A stretch of DNA of 64,000 nt from Mammaliicoccus sciuri (GTDB lineage: Bacteria; Bacillota; Bacilli; Staphylococcales; Staphylococcaceae). A program made the position numbers and the translations under genes. The first letter of the stretch is position 1; the number at the start of each line of letters is the position of its first letter. The notes under the pieces were generated by a model, which worked only from the letters and a program-made list of their open reading frames with translations, made no database searches and was not told the DNA's origin. The DNA is taken from NCBI RefSeq assembly GCF_025561425.1, contig NZ_CP094824.1:1612001-1676000 (forward strand). Reading direction: 5' to 3'. This document shows positions 39,316 to 48,978 of this stretch, piece after piece.

Positions 39316-39630
39316 ATGATAGGTCAAACTAATTTATTTGATGATGTTATGGAACAAGATGAACGTTTTGTCATTGTTGTTCAAAGTATTTATGACACAC
39401 ATGCTCAACTCGTTAAGAAAACACTTAGAGAATATACAAGTTTAACTCGGGAACAGATGCAATCATTATTTGATCATCTTAAAGATTTATATTTAAATGA
39501 ACCTTTTGAAGAGAATCAAGCATTTTTTGATATTACTGTTTATACGAACCAAGACTATGCAGCGGACCAAATTTATGCGCATATTAAGAGAAAGAAATTC
39601 AGCCATGAATGGACGCACACAAGTAAATAA
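39316..39630 (+). CDS. Unrecognised 104-aa protein
   Basis: I do not recognise the family. The protein begins MIGQTNLFDDVMEQDERFVI, looks soluble and mixed alpha/beta, and is rich in acidic and aromatic residues (QSLFDHLKDLYLNEPFEENQ, DITVYTNQDYAADQIYAHIK). AGAAGGTG precedes ATG. The next gene starts 12 bp later with its own ribosome site, so the two form an operon and probably work together. No cysteines or obvious catalytic motif. Confidence 0.75.
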   Translation: MIGQTNLFDDVMEQDERFVIVVQSIYDTHAQLVKKTLREYTSLTREQMQSLFDHLKDLYLNEPFEENQAFFDITVYTNQDYAADQIYAHIKRKKFSHEWTHTSK

Positions 39631-39642
39631 AGGAGTAATCAC

Positions 39643-41043
39643 ATGTCCCAAGTAAGTAAAGTTTTTCCTTTAGATAACGAACAACAAGTTGAAGTGAAAG
39701 TTAAAGAAAATAGATTTGATTTTGAAATAGATGAAATGCTTGCAATTACACAAGAAGAACATTCAAAATTTCCATTTATACCTGTATCGCCTTGTTTAGG
39801 ATATTCTAGAGGATTATATCCAGAACATCCTTTACTCGTTGGTTTATTGTTAGGATTTTTATACCATGAGTCTTTAACAGGTGAAACGGATGAACGCATT
39901 CAAACAATTGCTAAAGCTATTAATAGTAAAAATCGCAGTAAAATGATTCAAGCTATAAATATGGTTGAATCTAATAAACTTGGTCACTATCCACCAACGA
40001 GATTTCTAGGTTTAAGTGAACGTGCTGTCAATTTAGGACAATCAATTTTTAGTTTATTTGATGATGATGTGATGTTCTTAGCTTCTACACGAGATAAGAT
40101 TATTTCTCATCCACCATTATTAGACCATAGCGATATTGTTGACCCTCAAGAACGTTTATTTTTCTATACGAAAGATAAAGACTTCTTTGATAATGATGAA
40201 CGTGTCGCAATCATTGATAATCATTTATTAAATGGTAATTCTGTACTAAATCTCATAAAAAAGATTTATGATAAATGTCCTGAAAGAGAAACATTTACTG
40301 TATTAACACCTATTGATTTAAGATCTCAAAGTGTGAAAGAAGCATTTTCAAGCTTGGAAAAATCTTTAAATATTAAAATCAATATCATTTCACTCATGTC
40401 ATTTGACGTAGAAATCACAGCTATAGAGCATGAGACGAAAGATTTAATCCAAAACGAATTACTAGACAATCAGAAGCATGATACGAAAGTTCAATATTAC
40501 TCTTTAAGAAATGTCATCAATGATCATTTCATTGTAAAAGCTCAAAACATGCTGCGTGATGGTACGATTCACGATAATCCATACTTTATTTCAACAGGTA
40601 GATTCACTTTAAATGGTAAAGAACAACAAGTATCTGAAGACCTATTTCAACGTATGGGCGAATTATTAAATGACTTTTTAGATGATTCACCTAAATTCGT
40701 CATTGGTATAGGAGAATTCATGTACGTACCACTTCAAATTGCTCGTTATTTACCTGGTAAAGAAATTCGTGTACAAGGTACAACACGCTTTAATTTCGAT
40801 TCGAGTACATTAAGACATTCTAATAAAAAGATTAGCTTTATGTCGCCATTAGAAAGAACAATTACGCATTATTTATATAATTTAGAGATTGATCAATACG
40901 AACAAATCATCGTATTTGTTGAAAGACTGAGACATAAAACTGAAATAGATGATATTGTACAACAATTAAAAATACTTGGGGCAAAATCAATTCTCGTAAT
41001 TGAAATGACTTCAATTGCATTTAATGAAGATCGTCACGAATAA
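39643..41043 (+). CDS. Phosphoribosyltransferase/TRSP-like protein (tellurium-resistance-associated family)
   Basis: A 466-aa soluble protein. Two blocks recall the PRTase_2 plus TRSP proteins found in ter-type operons. In the first, FLGLSERAVNLGQSIFSLFD (about 123-142) followed by FLASTRDKI resembles the family's E-T-A-T-x-L-G-H segment and S/T-T-R motif; here Glu is present but the Thr residues are not. RVAIIDNHLLNGNSVLNLIKK (about 187-207) looks like a PRPP-binding loop (usually DD-x-x-T-G-x-T) with changes. In the second, VIGIGEFMYVPLQIARYL (about 352-369) and VQGTTRFNFDS match the TRSP core (G-T-x-E-F-M-Y-P ... S-T-T-R-S-P). Role unknown; no terD/terC genes are nearby. Confidence 0.6.
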   Translation: MSQVSKVFPLDNEQQVEVKVKENRFDFEIDEMLAITQEEHSKFPFIPVSPCLGYSRGLYPEHPLLVGLLLGFLYHESLTGETDERIQTIAKAINSKNRSKMIQAINMVESNKLGHYPPTRFLGLSERAVNLGQSIFSLFDDDVMFLASTRDKIISHPPLLDHSDIVDPQERLFFYTKDKDFFDNDERVAIIDNHLLNGNSVLNLIKKIYDKCPERETFTVLTPIDLRSQSVKEAFSSLEKSLNIKINIISLMSFDVEITAIEHETKDLIQNELLDNQKHDTKVQYYSLRNVINDHFIVKAQNMLRDGTIHDNPYFISTGRFTLNGKEQQVSEDLFQRMGELLNDFLDDSPKFVIGIGEFMYVPLQIARYLPGKEIRVQGTTRFNFDSSTLRHSNKKISFMSPLERTITHYLYNLEIDQYEQIIVFVERLRHKTEIDDIVQQLKILGAKSILVIEMTSIAFNEDRHE

Positions 41044-41046
41044 TAA

Positions 41047-41090
41047 AAAGCAGTTCAAATCTTGAATTTCTTAAGGTTTGAGCTGCTTTA
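41047..41090. terminator. Bidirectional terminator
   Basis: AAAGCAG(t)TCAAA pairs with TTTGA(g)CTGCTTT between convergent genes. Confidence 0.7.
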
Positions 41091-41093
41091 TTT

Positions 41094-41900
41094 TTATGCT
41101 TTTAATATTTTCTCTAACGCTGTTACGATACCATCATGGTCATGGTCGTCTGTAACGACATCCGCAATACCTTTAATCGTATCGTTCGCATTTCCCATAG
41201 CAACACCAACTGCTGCTCTTTCTAACATATCAGAATCATTTAAACTATCACCAAAAGCTATCACTTCTGAGAAATCCGCTTCAATTTGATCAAACAACCT
41301 TTGCAACGATTTCCCTTTAGATACTTCTCTATTCATAAATTCTAAAAAGTACGGTTTACTTATTGTTGATGATACTTGGTCATTAAATTTGCCATTCAAC
41401 GCTTGATTTGCACTTGCAATGTTTTCCTCGAAATCGACACCCATAATTTTTGGAACGTCACCTGTTATAGCTTCTTTAATATCATTAACTTTATTCATTG
41501 GAAGACCTGTTAGTTCACTTTCAATGTTCATATAATCATGTGTTGTATCATGAATTATTTGGTCATTTAAATACGTTAAATAAAAGAAACGATGACTTCT
41601 ACAATAATCAATAATATCGTGTGCATCCTTTTGACTGATTGTTTGATTAAATACGATACTTTGATCTTCTGCCTTTATAACAAAAGCGCCATTATAACTT
41701 ACGATATAGCCTCCATAGCTTTTTAAATCTAGTGCTTCTGCATGCTTAACCATACCTGCAGTTGGACGCCCTGAAGCGAGTATTAACGTCATGCCTTCTT
41801 TTTGTTTCTCCATTAAGTATTGATATGTTACTTCACTTATTTCATTCTTTGAAGTTAAAAGTGTATCATCCATATCCATTACGATGTATTTATATGTCAT
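41094..41900 (-). CDS. Cof-type HAD-superfamily sugar phosphatase (YidA-like)
   Basis: A 268-aa HAD hydrolase with a C2B (Cof-type) cap. Motif I is VMDMDDTLLTSKNEIS (nucleophile Asp9), motif II ILASGRP, motif III Lys in KGKSLQRLFDQ and motif IV AFGDSLNDSDML (metal-binding Asp). GNANDTIKGIADVVTDDHDHDGI is the family C-terminus. Likely dephosphorylates sugar phosphates or similar metabolites; substrate unknown. It sits just downstream of the thr operon, where S. aureus has a homologue. Confidence 0.88.
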   Translation of the reverse strand: MTYKYIVMDMDDTLLTSKNEISEVTYQYLMEKQKEGMTLILASGRPTAGMVKHAEALDLKSYGGYIVSYNGAFVIKAEDQSIVFNQTISQKDAHDIIDYCRSHRFFYLTYLNDQIIHDTTHDYMNIESELTGLPMNKVNDIKEAITGDVPKIMGVDFEENIASANQALNGKFNDQVSSTISKPYFLEFMNREVSKGKSLQRLFDQIEADFSEVIAFGDSLNDSDMLERAAVGVAMGNANDTIKGIADVVTDDHDHDGIVTALEKILKA

Positions 41901-41922
41901 GTTTATCTCCTTAAATATAATA

Positions 41923-41957
41923 ATGCTTATATTCTATCATACATAGAATATAAGCAT
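41923..41957 (-). terminator. Terminator of the hom-thrC-thrB operon
   Basis: Perfect 15-bp stem ATGCTTATATTCTAT / ATAGAATATAAGCAT just after the thrB stop. Confidence 0.75.
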
Positions 41958-41968
41958 CTCATTTTTAA

Positions 41969-42880
41969 TTATAAGTTTATAATTTTTTGTCTAATACCAT
42001 ATCGATTAATGGTTACCAATTCTGATTCGCAATCTTCGAATTCGTCTTGTAAGGCTCTCACAAGCTTACCACTCAATTCTTTTTTGACGAGCGTTAATAC
42101 AGTTGGACCAGCACCACTAATAACTGTCGCATACGCACCATGTTCTAAAGCTAATGCTTTAATATGTTCAAAACCAGGGATCAAATGTTGACGATAAGGT
42201 TCATGAAAACCATCTTTCATCATCATCTTTCCAGCTAATTCATAATTATGTTGAATTAACGCACTGATCATCGTATTGCTTATCGCACTATATTTAACAG
42301 CATCTTTTAAAGATAATGATTCTGGTAATACTTTACGCGCTTTCTCCGTTGATAACTCATACGCTGGTATTGTAGCAATTACATCGACTTTTGGTATATC
42401 AATATATGAGACATCCGTATGTTTAGCTTCTGGATCATATACCCCTAAGACTAATCCACCATAAATTGTTGGGGCAACATTATCTGGATGTCCTTCAATT
42501 TCAGTTGCAAGTTGTAGTAACTCATATTTAGATAACTTTAAATTTGCAAAATAATTAGCAAGAAATAAACCTGTTACGAGCGCAGATGCTGAACTACCTA
42601 ATCCTCTCGCAAGTGGAATATCGCTATACATTTTTAAATTTAATGCAGGCATTTCTTTAGAAAATTTCTCTGTAGCAGTTTGTGCAATTTTAGTAATATA
42701 ATGGTCCTCGTTGTCAGGTAAACCTTGAAGATGAGGTCCAATATGCTCAAAATGCCATTTGCCATCTTCGGAAAGATGTGCTTCTACTTCTAAATATTTA
42801 TCTAGAGCCATTCCGATTGAGTCGAAACCAACCCCAAGGTTAGCAGTTGAGGCTGGTACTTTAAGCTTTAATTTCTTCAT
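41969..42880 (-). CDS. thrB: Homoserine kinase
   Basis: GHMP-family kinase making O-phosphohomoserine from homoserine and ATP. 303 aa. The ATP-binding motif [16 protein letters not shown] (about residues 88-103), N-terminal [16 protein letters not shown] and the C-terminal [11 protein letters not shown] glycine loop are clear. Its ATG overlaps the thrC stop (ATGA, 4 bases), so translation is coupled; it is the last gene of hom-thrC-thrB. Confidence 0.95.
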   Translation of the reverse strand: MKKLKLKVPASTANLGVGFDSIGMALDKYLEVEAHLSEDGKWHFEHIGPHLQGLPDNEDHYITKIAQTATEKFSKEMPALNLKMYSDIPLARGLGSSASALVTGLFLANYFANLKLSKYELLQLATEIEGHPDNVAPTIYGGLVLGVYDPEAKHTDVSYIDIPKVDVIATIPAYELSTEKARKVLPESLSLKDAVKYSAISNTMISALIQHNYELAGKMMMKDGFHEPYRQHLIPGFEHIKALALEHGAYATVISGAGPTVLTLVKKELSGKLVRALQDEFEDCESELVTINRYGIRQKIINL

Positions 42881-43941
42881 TGTAAAGCACGCTCAATATA
42901 ATCAATAATTGCTTGTTCGTCATTTTCTAAAGGTGTAATTGGTGAATCAAGTAAATCGATCGCAGTATCAGGATCTTTCAATCCATTACCTGTTAAAATT
43001 GCAACAACAGTTTGATTTGGCTCTAATTTACCTTGTTCATGCAATTTCAACAAACCTGCAATTGAAGCGTTACTCGCTGGCTCACTGAAGACGCCCTCTT
43101 TACTTGTCATAAGTTTGTACGCTTTAAGAATTTCTTCATCTGTCACACTATCAATTAGTCCGTTTGACTCATCACGCGCTGCTTCAGCTAATTTCCAACT
43201 TGCAGGATTTCCAATTCTAATAGCAGTCGCTACTGTCTCTGGGTTTGTGACAACTTTACCTTGTACGATTGGAGACGCACCTTCCGCCTGGAAACCACAC
43301 ATAACAGGTAAACCTGATTGATTTAATTGATGATATTCTTTGAAACCTTTCCAATATGCTGTGATATTTCCAGCATTTCCTACTGGTATCGCAAATAAGT
43401 CTGGCGCTTTACCATCTAATTGTTCAACAATTTCAAACGCACCAGTCTTCTGACCTTCAATTCTATAAGGGTTTACAGAGTTTACAATTGCTATTTCGCC
43501 TTTTTCTGCTACTTTTTTAACGATATTTAATGCTTCATCAAAATTCCCTTTAATTGATACAATTTCAGCACCGTACATAACTGCTTGTGCTAATTTACCA
43601 AGTGCTATTTTACCTTCAGGAATTACAACAATAGCTTTTAAACCTGCTCTTGCAGCATAAGCGGCAGCTGAAGCTGATGTATTACCAGTAGAAGCACATA
43701 TTACAATCTTTTTACCTTCTTCTTTCGCTTTTGCGACTGCCATTACCATACCTCTATCTTTAAAAGAACCTGTAGGGTTAAGCCCTTCAAATTTAGCAAA
43801 TAAATTAATGTTCAATTTATCTGATAAATAAGGTAAGTGAATTAATGGTGTATTACCTTCATTTAAAGTCAGTTGAGGTGTTCCTTCGTTTACTGGTAAA
43901 TATTCTTTATAATTATGAATTAATCCTTGCCATCTGCCCAT
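42877..43941 (-). CDS. thrC: Threonine synthase
   Basis: PLP enzyme converting O-phosphohomoserine to threonine. 354 aa, the short Gram-positive form. PLP lysine is in [15 protein letters not shown] (about residue 58), the glycine-rich phosphate loop is [15 protein letters not shown], and [19 protein letters not shown] lies in between. [14 protein letters not shown] is the normal start; AAGGAGATAAG before ATG 43941 supports it over the in-frame codon at 43959, which would overlap hom. Confidence 0.95.
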   Translation of the reverse strand: MGRWQGLIHNYKEYLPVNEGTPQLTLNEGNTPLIHLPYLSDKLNINLFAKFEGLNPTGSFKDRGMVMAVAKAKEEGKKIVICASTGNTSASAAAYAARAGLKAIVVIPEGKIALGKLAQAVMYGAEIVSIKGNFDEALNIVKKVAEKGEIAIVNSVNPYRIEGQKTGAFEIVEQLDGKAPDLFAIPVGNAGNITAYWKGFKEYHQLNQSGLPVMCGFQAEGASPIVQGKVVTNPETVATAIRIGNPASWKLAEAARDESNGLIDSVTDEEILKAYKLMTSKEGVFSEPASNASIAGLLKLHEQGKLEPNQTVVAILTGNGLKDPDTAIDLLDSPITPLENDEQAIIDYIERALQ

Positions 43942-43942
43942 A

Positions 43943-45220
43943 TTACTTATCTCCTTCAATTGGATAATATTTCAAAATATTAATGCCATTTTCTTTTAAT
44001 TGATCAACTGGTAATTCATCAATACCTCTGATAACAATACCATACGTATTTTCAGTACGTTGTTCTACTTTTACACTTCTATGAAATTCAATTGTCGCTT
44101 TAATGTCATCTCTTAAGACATCTTCTTCTTTGTCACTTTCAACAATGATAAAATGACTATTTTTCAGTGGGAATTTAACCACTTCATCTTCAACGATTTC
44201 TTTCGTACGTTCTGTTTTAAGTTCAAAGTGTGGCGGTAACGTATGTAAATCTGATTCAAATTGTAATGAAACGTTTAATAAATCAGATACAACTGCACTA
44301 CCAGTAGCTAAACTACCTGCTCCTTTACCATAAAACATAGTGTCTCCAACAGCATCACCAATAACATATATAGCATTATATTCATCTTCTACATGTGCCA
44401 TTTGATGACTATTTGGTAATAATGTCGGTTTAACACTCGAAATAACTCGGCCATTCTCATATTTACCTTGACCAATTAATTTAATTTTATAGCCTAATTT
44501 TTCTGCTACTTTAATATCTTCTATTTCAACATCAGAAATACCAACTCTTTCAACATCATTTAACGAAATCACCCTATTAAATGATAAATAGCTCGTAATT
44601 ACGACTTTACGAGCTGCGTCAATCCCTTCAACATCGTCAGTTGGATCCGCTTCTGCATATCCTAAATCTGTTGCAAGCTGTAATGCTTCTTCATATGATT
44701 TTCCTTCACGTGTCATTTGACTAAGAATAAAGTTAGATGTGCCATTAAAGATACCCATAAATTGATTAATATTATTGGCATTTAATCCATTATTAATCGC
44801 ATTTACAATCGGAATACCACCTGCTACACTCGCTTCATATTTAAGCGCAACTTTATTTTTCTCAGCTAAATCTTCTAAATCTCTTAAATGTACGGCTAAT
44901 AAATCTTTATTTGCAGTAATAACGTGTATACCTTTAGAAAGAAATGCTTTCAACCATTCTACTGTTGGTTCGATACCACCCATTACTTCAATAACGATAT
45001 CCAATTCATCGTCTTCTAAAATTTCGTTAATATTTTCAGTTAAATGATAGCTAGAAGTATTAATTGCACGTTTCTTGTTAACAGAACTCACAAGAATATG
45101 TTTAATATGTATAGATTTCCCAATCGTGTCTTCTATTTGCTTTTTATTTTCTTCAACAATCTTTACGACACCTGTTCCAACAGTGCCAAGACCTAATACT
45201 GCTACATTTAATACTTTCAT
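43943..45220 (-). CDS. hom: Homoserine dehydrogenase
   Basis: NAD(P)-dependent reduction of aspartate semialdehyde to homoserine. 425 aa: N-terminal Rossmann domain ([15 protein letters not shown]), catalytic domain with [14 protein letters not shown] and [19 protein letters not shown], and a C-terminal ACT domain (about 345-425; [14 protein letters not shown]) suggesting allosteric control by threonine. ATG 45220 is preferred: AAGGTGAGTGAGGAA lies ahead and homologues begin M-K-x-L-N-x-A-x-L-G-L-G; the in-frame GTG at 45232 would sit in that site. Confidence 0.94.
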   Translation of the reverse strand: MKVLNVAVLGLGTVGTGVVKIVEENKKQIEDTIGKSIHIKHILVSSVNKKRAINTSSYHLTENINEILEDDELDIVIEVMGGIEPTVEWLKAFLSKGIHVITANKDLLAVHLRDLEDLAEKNKVALKYEASVAGGIPIVNAINNGLNANNINQFMGIFNGTSNFILSQMTREGKSYEEALQLATDLGYAEADPTDDVEGIDAARKVVITSYLSFNRVISLNDVERVGISDVEIEDIKVAEKLGYKIKLIGQGKYENGRVISSVKPTLLPNSHQMAHVEDEYNAIYVIGDAVGDTMFYGKGAGSLATGSAVVSDLLNVSLQFESDLHTLPPHFELKTERTKEIVEDEVVKFPLKNSHFIIVESDKEEDVLRDDIKATIEFHRSVKVEQRTENTYGIVIRGIDELPVDQLKENGINILKYYPIEGDK

Positions 45221-45271
45221 TTCCTCACTCACCTTAAATATATTGTTCTTGTTAAAAATACAAATGTCTAC

Positions 45272-45324
45272 TTGAAATAGACTTAAGTTTATTATAGTAT
45301 AAATTCATTAAAGTTTTTTGTAAA
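45272..45324. promoter_or_regulatory. Overlapping divergent promoters of aspartokinase and hom
   Basis: Plus strand: TTGAAA (45272-45277), 17 bases, TAGTAT (45295-45300) for the aspartokinase gene. Minus strand: TTTACA (45319-45324), 17 bases, TATACT (45296-45301) for hom. The two -10 hexamers are almost the same base pairs read from opposite strands, so only one polymerase can bind at a time. Confidence 0.6.
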
Positions 45325-45418
45325 GTTTGAATAATTAGAATTAATAGTAATATTATCATTATTTCTCGCTTTGTAAAGAGCTACAATTATATTACCCCCC
45401 AGTAAAAGGACTGATAAA

Positions 45419-46792
45419 ATGAAAGTTTCAAAATTTGGCGGAAGTTCCGTCGCTAACAGTGAGCAAATAAAAAAAGTCGTTAACATCATTAACTCTGATG
45501 ATGAAAGAAAAATTGTAGTCGTATCTGCACCTGGAAAAAGATTTAAAGAAGACATCAAAACAACAGATTTGCTTATACGCTTATATGAAAAAGTCATTAA
45601 TCAATTAGATTACTCAAACAAACTCAGCCAAATTGTTGGTCGTTATGAAGAAATTGTGACTGAACTAAATATGGATCGTTCTATTTTAGATGAAATTAAA
45701 AACCACTTATTAAATTTGATAAACGTGTATCATGATAAACCCGAACGCTTACTAGACGGTTTAAAAAGTTGTGGAGAAGATTTCAATGCGCAACTTATCG
45801 CACAATATAATAGTCAGTTAGGTTTCCCTACACGTTACTTATCGCCTAAAGATGCAGGCATCATCGTTACAGATCAACCGGGTAACGCAATGATATTAGA
45901 ATCGTCATATGAGAAGATTTATAAATTACGTGAATATGATGAGAAATTAATCATTCCTGGATTCTTTGGTTATTCTGAAAATGGTGATATCGTGACTTTC
46001 CCAAGGGGTGGATCTGACATTACAGGTGCTATCTTAGCAAGAGGTATTAAAGCAAGCTTGTATGAGAACTTTACAGATGTGTCAGGTATCTTTAGAGCAA
46101 ACCCAACAGTCGTATCTCAGCCTGAAGTCATTCCAGAAATAACATATAGAGAAATGCGTGAATTATCATATGGCGGATTTGGCGTATTTCATGACGAGGC
46201 ACTAGAACCACTTTATAAAGATCGCATTCCAGTTGTCATCAAGAATACAAACAGACCAACTGATAAAGGAACATATATTGTAAGTGAACGTAACATTTCT
46301 AACTTATCTCATATCGTTTCTGGCGTAAGCTGCGATAAAGGATTTACAATTATCAACGTCAAAAAGTACTTAATGAATAGAGAAGTTGGATTTACACGTA
46401 AAGTACTTAGTATCTTAGAAGAAGAAAACATTTCAATCGAACATATTCCATCTGGTATCGATAGCATTAGTATTATAATGAGATCGACTCAAATTAAAGG
46501 AAAAGAAGAAAGAGTTTTAAATAAAATTCGTGAAAATATTCCTGTAGACGAGTTAACAATTGATTATGATTTAGCTATTTTAATGATTGTAGGAGAAGGC
46601 ATGAATAAAGCAGTTGGAACAGCTGCTGGAGCAACTGCAGCACTTAGTAAGAGAAATGTTAACTTAAATATGATTAACCAAGGTTCATCTGAAATTTCTA
46701 TGATGTTTGGTATTGATGAGCAATATTCTGATATAGCCGTTCAAGCGATTTATGACGAATACTTCGCAAATAAAACAACTCAACTCGCATAA
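45419..46792 (+). CDS. Aspartate kinase
   Basis: First step of the aspartate pathway (lysine, threonine, methionine). 457 aa monofunctional enzyme of the AK-III/YclM group. Starts MKVSKFGGSSVANSEQIKKV (ATP site KFGGSS); FPRGGSDITGAILARGIKAS is the substrate and nucleotide region (about 198-217). Two ACT domains at the C-terminus (about 305-457; FTRKVLSILEEENISIEHIPSG and VGTAAGATAALSKRNVNLNMI) imply feedback inhibition, by threonine or lysine. AAAAGGACTGAT precedes ATG. Divergent from hom; in S. aureus the gene here is called thrA. Confidence 0.92.
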   Translation: MKVSKFGGSSVANSEQIKKVVNIINSDDERKIVVVSAPGKRFKEDIKTTDLLIRLYEKVINQLDYSNKLSQIVGRYEEIVTELNMDRSILDEIKNHLLNLINVYHDKPERLLDGLKSCGEDFNAQLIAQYNSQLGFPTRYLSPKDAGIIVTDQPGNAMILESSYEKIYKLREYDEKLIIPGFFGYSENGDIVTFPRGGSDITGAILARGIKASLYENFTDVSGIFRANPTVVSQPEVIPEITYREMRELSYGGFGVFHDEALEPLYKDRIPVVIKNTNRPTDKGTYIVSERNISNLSHIVSGVSCDKGFTIINVKKYLMNREVGFTRKVLSILEEENISIEHIPSGIDSISIIMRSTQIKGKEERVLNKIRENIPVDELTIDYDLAILMIVGEGMNKAVGTAAGATAALSKRNVNLNMINQGSSEISMMFGIDEQYSDIAVQAIYDEYFANKTTQLA

Positions 46793-46797
46793 TAACT

Positions 46798-46833
46798 AAA
46801 AGAAGCCAACGATTAAATCGTCGGCTTCTTTTA
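46798..46833. terminator. Bidirectional terminator
   Basis: AAAAGAAGCC(a)ACGAT pairs with ATCGT(c)GGCTTCTTTT. Confidence 0.85.
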
Positions 46834-47424
46834 TGTATCTGATAAAATAATCTGATTGAGTTTATCTTTTCCTATTACTTTTCTAAGCATAAAGAATTGA
46901 TAATAACTTAAATGTTGAATTAACTTTTGATATTTATAAATATCATCTTGTCTCAGCTCATGATATAACTTATACATCATTTGAATTTCCGGTCGCAAAT
47001 ACTTCACATCATGTTCTAAACTATGGAAATATATTTTGTAATGTTCCACTTCTATATTGTGATCATGACTAAATTGCCATTTCTCATCTTTCGTTTCATA
47101 TATATAAACTTTAAGAATTTTACATTCGTTCTTCTTATTATAAATATAATATTTCTTATAATCTCTAAGTTCTTCAACAGTAATTTCTTTTAGTTCATTC
47201 AATGGTGTCTCTACTACTATTTGATAATGGCGTTCTAAAAAGTAGTTTGCTAAATCAAGCTCTTCTTCTCTGCTTACTGTTATGCTCATGATTTCCTTAG
47301 TGTGTGTATATTCGTTCAAAAATAAATCAATCGCACTTTGTCCACAAACAATATATTGAAATGGATAGTCAGACATTAACTGTTTTAGTTCATCTATAGA
47401 TAAATATTGTTCGTTTCCTTCCAA
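46831..47424 (-). CDS. Putative nucleotidyltransferase-fold protein, degenerate (aminoglycoside/lincosamide adenylyltransferase-like)
   Basis: A 197-aa soluble protein. YIVCGQSAIDLFLNEYTHTKEIMSI (residues 23-47) resembles the opening of ANT/Lnu-type nucleotidyltransferases (I-x-G-G-W-A-I-D-L-x-x-G-x-x-T-R-x-H-x-D-I-D), and YLRPEIQMMYKLYHELRQDDIYKYQKLIQHLS (about 140-171) resembles their C-terminal P-E-x-x-L-L-Y-K ... R-x-K-D-x-x-D motif. The G-G and D-x-D metal-binding residues appear lost (CGQS; SITV), so it may be inactive or have another role. No enzymatic function should be assumed. It is a single gene with a good terminator shared with the aspartokinase gene. Confidence 0.5.
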   Translation of the reverse strand: MEGNEQYLSIDELKQLMSDYPFQYIVCGQSAIDLFLNEYTHTKEIMSITVSREEELDLANYFLERHYQIVVETPLNELKEITVEELRDYKKYYIYNKKNECKILKVYIYETKDEKWQFSHDHNIEVEHYKIYFHSLEHDVKYLRPEIQMMYKLYHELRQDDIYKYQKLIQHLSYYQFFMLRKVIGKDKLNQIILSDT

Positions 47425-47505
47425 TATAGCTACCTCCTACGAAAGCGTTTTCACTCCTTTTCATTCTAACAGTTTTGTCATTATTATCCAATAGATAATT
47501 GTTGA

Positions 47506-47835
47506 TTATTCTTTACGATTTAGTGAATCTTCTTTTGAAAATCCATTAGGATATCTATTTTTAAGTTTTTCAATATTTAACTGACCAAATTCATCTAGAT
47601 CTACATCAAGAGCAGAAGCGCAACATGCAATATACCAAAGTACATCTCCTAGTTCTTTCTTTAATGCTTCTTTATCTAGGTCATGACCATGAAATACATA
47701 TTTCTTAACAACATCTGCAACTTCCCCAGATTCTCCTGTTAAACCTAATGCGCCATTAATTAAGCTTTTATCTGGATCTCTCTTAACATCAGACATTGTT
47801 CTTAATGCAAGATTTTGATATTCATTTAAATCCAT
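47506..47835 (-). CDS. MazG-like nucleotide pyrophosphohydrolase
   Basis: A 109-aa single-domain all-alpha NTP pyrophosphatase. The catalytic EXXE-12/28-EXXD pattern is visible: GESGEVADVVKK (about residues 31-42) and KKELGDVLWYIACCASAL (about 58-75). Starts MDLNEYQNLALRTMSD, typical of the MazG-like group that hydrolyses (d)NTPs to monophosphates for nucleotide-pool sanitation. It is only 4 bp downstream of the dehydrogenase gene, so co-transcribed. Confidence 0.85.
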   Translation of the reverse strand: MDLNEYQNLALRTMSDVKRDPDKSLINGALGLTGESGEVADVVKKYVFHGHDLDKEALKKELGDVLWYIACCASALDVDLDEFGQLNIEKLKNRYPNGFSKEDSLNRKE

Positions 47836-47839
47836 TGTA

Positions 47840-48724
47840 TTACCCCTTTTTAATATGATCTTTTAATAATTGAATAACAGATTGAGTACCATTATCTTCG
47901 AAACCTGATTCACTTAATGCATCATATACTTCTTTAGCTTTTAATAATCCAGGCATATATAAGCCTCTTTTTTCACTTTCTTCTATCGCAATTCTCATAT
48001 CTTTAATGAAATGTTTAACATAAAATCCTGGTGCATAGTCTCCTTTGACCATTCTTGGTCCTAAATTGGATAATGACCAACTACCCGCAGCACCATGTTC
48101 AATAGAACTGAATACTTTATCGATATCTAATCTCGCTTCTTCAGCATATATAATGGATTCTGCTACTCCTAACATACCTGCAGCTATTGCAATTTGATTA
48201 GCAAGTTTCGTATGTTGACCATTGCCACTTTTACCTTGATAGACAACATTTTGTCCAATAACATTGAAAATATCTTCAACTTGATTAAATACTTCTTCGT
48301 CTCCACCAACCATAATGGTTAAAGTCGCATTTTTTGCACCTACGTCACCACCAGATACGGGTGCATCTAAACTGTTAATATTTTTTGTTTTTGCTTCATT
48401 ATAAATTATCTCGGCAAGAGCAGGACTTGAAGTCGTCATATCTATAATAGTTGTGCCTTCTTTAGCATGGCTTATAATCCCACTTTCATCTAAATAAATA
48501 GATTCGACATCTTTAGGATAACCAACAATAGATATAATCACATCACTAGATTCAGCTAAATCTGCTATCGTGTCACACCACTTCGCACCAATTTTTACTA
48601 AATCATCCGTTTTAGATTTTGTTCTATTATAAACATTTACTTCATAGCCTTCATTAATTAAGTGTGTTGCCATAGATTTACCCATAACACCTGTACCTAC
48701 AAAACCGATTGTTTTTATAGTCAT
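47840..48724 (-). CDS. NAD(P)-dependent beta-hydroxyacid dehydrogenase (3-hydroxyisobutyrate dehydrogenase family)
   Basis: A 294-aa oxidoreductase. N-terminal Rossmann motif GFVGTGVMGKSMATHL (residues 8-23), substrate motif SLDAPVSGGDVGAKNATLTI (about 117-136) and the catalytic lysine in GSGNGQHTKLANQIAIA (about 168-184, Lys in HTKLANQ) define the family. Natural substrate could be 3-hydroxyisobutyrate, tartronate semialdehyde, glyoxylate or succinic semialdehyde. AGGAGGAAT precedes ATG. No valine-degradation genes are nearby. Confidence 0.85.
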   Translation of the reverse strand: MTIKTIGFVGTGVMGKSMATHLINEGYEVNVYNRTKSKTDDLVKIGAKWCDTIADLAESSDVIISIVGYPKDVESIYLDESGIISHAKEGTTIIDMTTSSPALAEIIYNEAKTKNINSLDAPVSGGDVGAKNATLTIMVGGDEEVFNQVEDIFNVIGQNVVYQGKSGNGQHTKLANQIAIAAGMLGVAESIIYAEEARLDIDKVFSSIEHGAAGSWSLSNLGPRMVKGDYAPGFYVKHFIKDMRIAIEESEKRGLYMPGLLKAKEVYDALSESGFEDNGTQSVIQLLKDHIKKG

Positions 48725-48978
48725 TTGAATTCCTCCTGCATATTCTAATCATATAAACATTATACAGATTTATCAGAAAAATCTAAACAAACTCACATAG
48801 TCTTTTAGATTAAATTAATGATTAAAAAAATGGTATTTGTACTTTTTTATATAGTGTTATTAAAACGGAATAAAAAGTTTAAAAAATTATAATAAATTTT
48901 GTTTGAGATTAATATTTAGTGGTATTGAATTATTGTTGATACATAAGTGTCAAACAAAAAAAGAAATGGGGTTTATAT

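Noticed and set aside
45221-45418. T-box or other amino-acid riboswitch in front of hom or the aspartokinase gene
   Set aside because: The leaders are too short (about 70 and 112 bases) and no T-box sequence or terminator hairpin is visible.
48822-48899. Short ORF MIKKMVFVLFYIVLLKRNKK plus four residues, resembling a type I toxin peptide
   Set aside because: No ribosome site, no visible antisense RNA promoter; base composition of the AT-rich spacer explains it.
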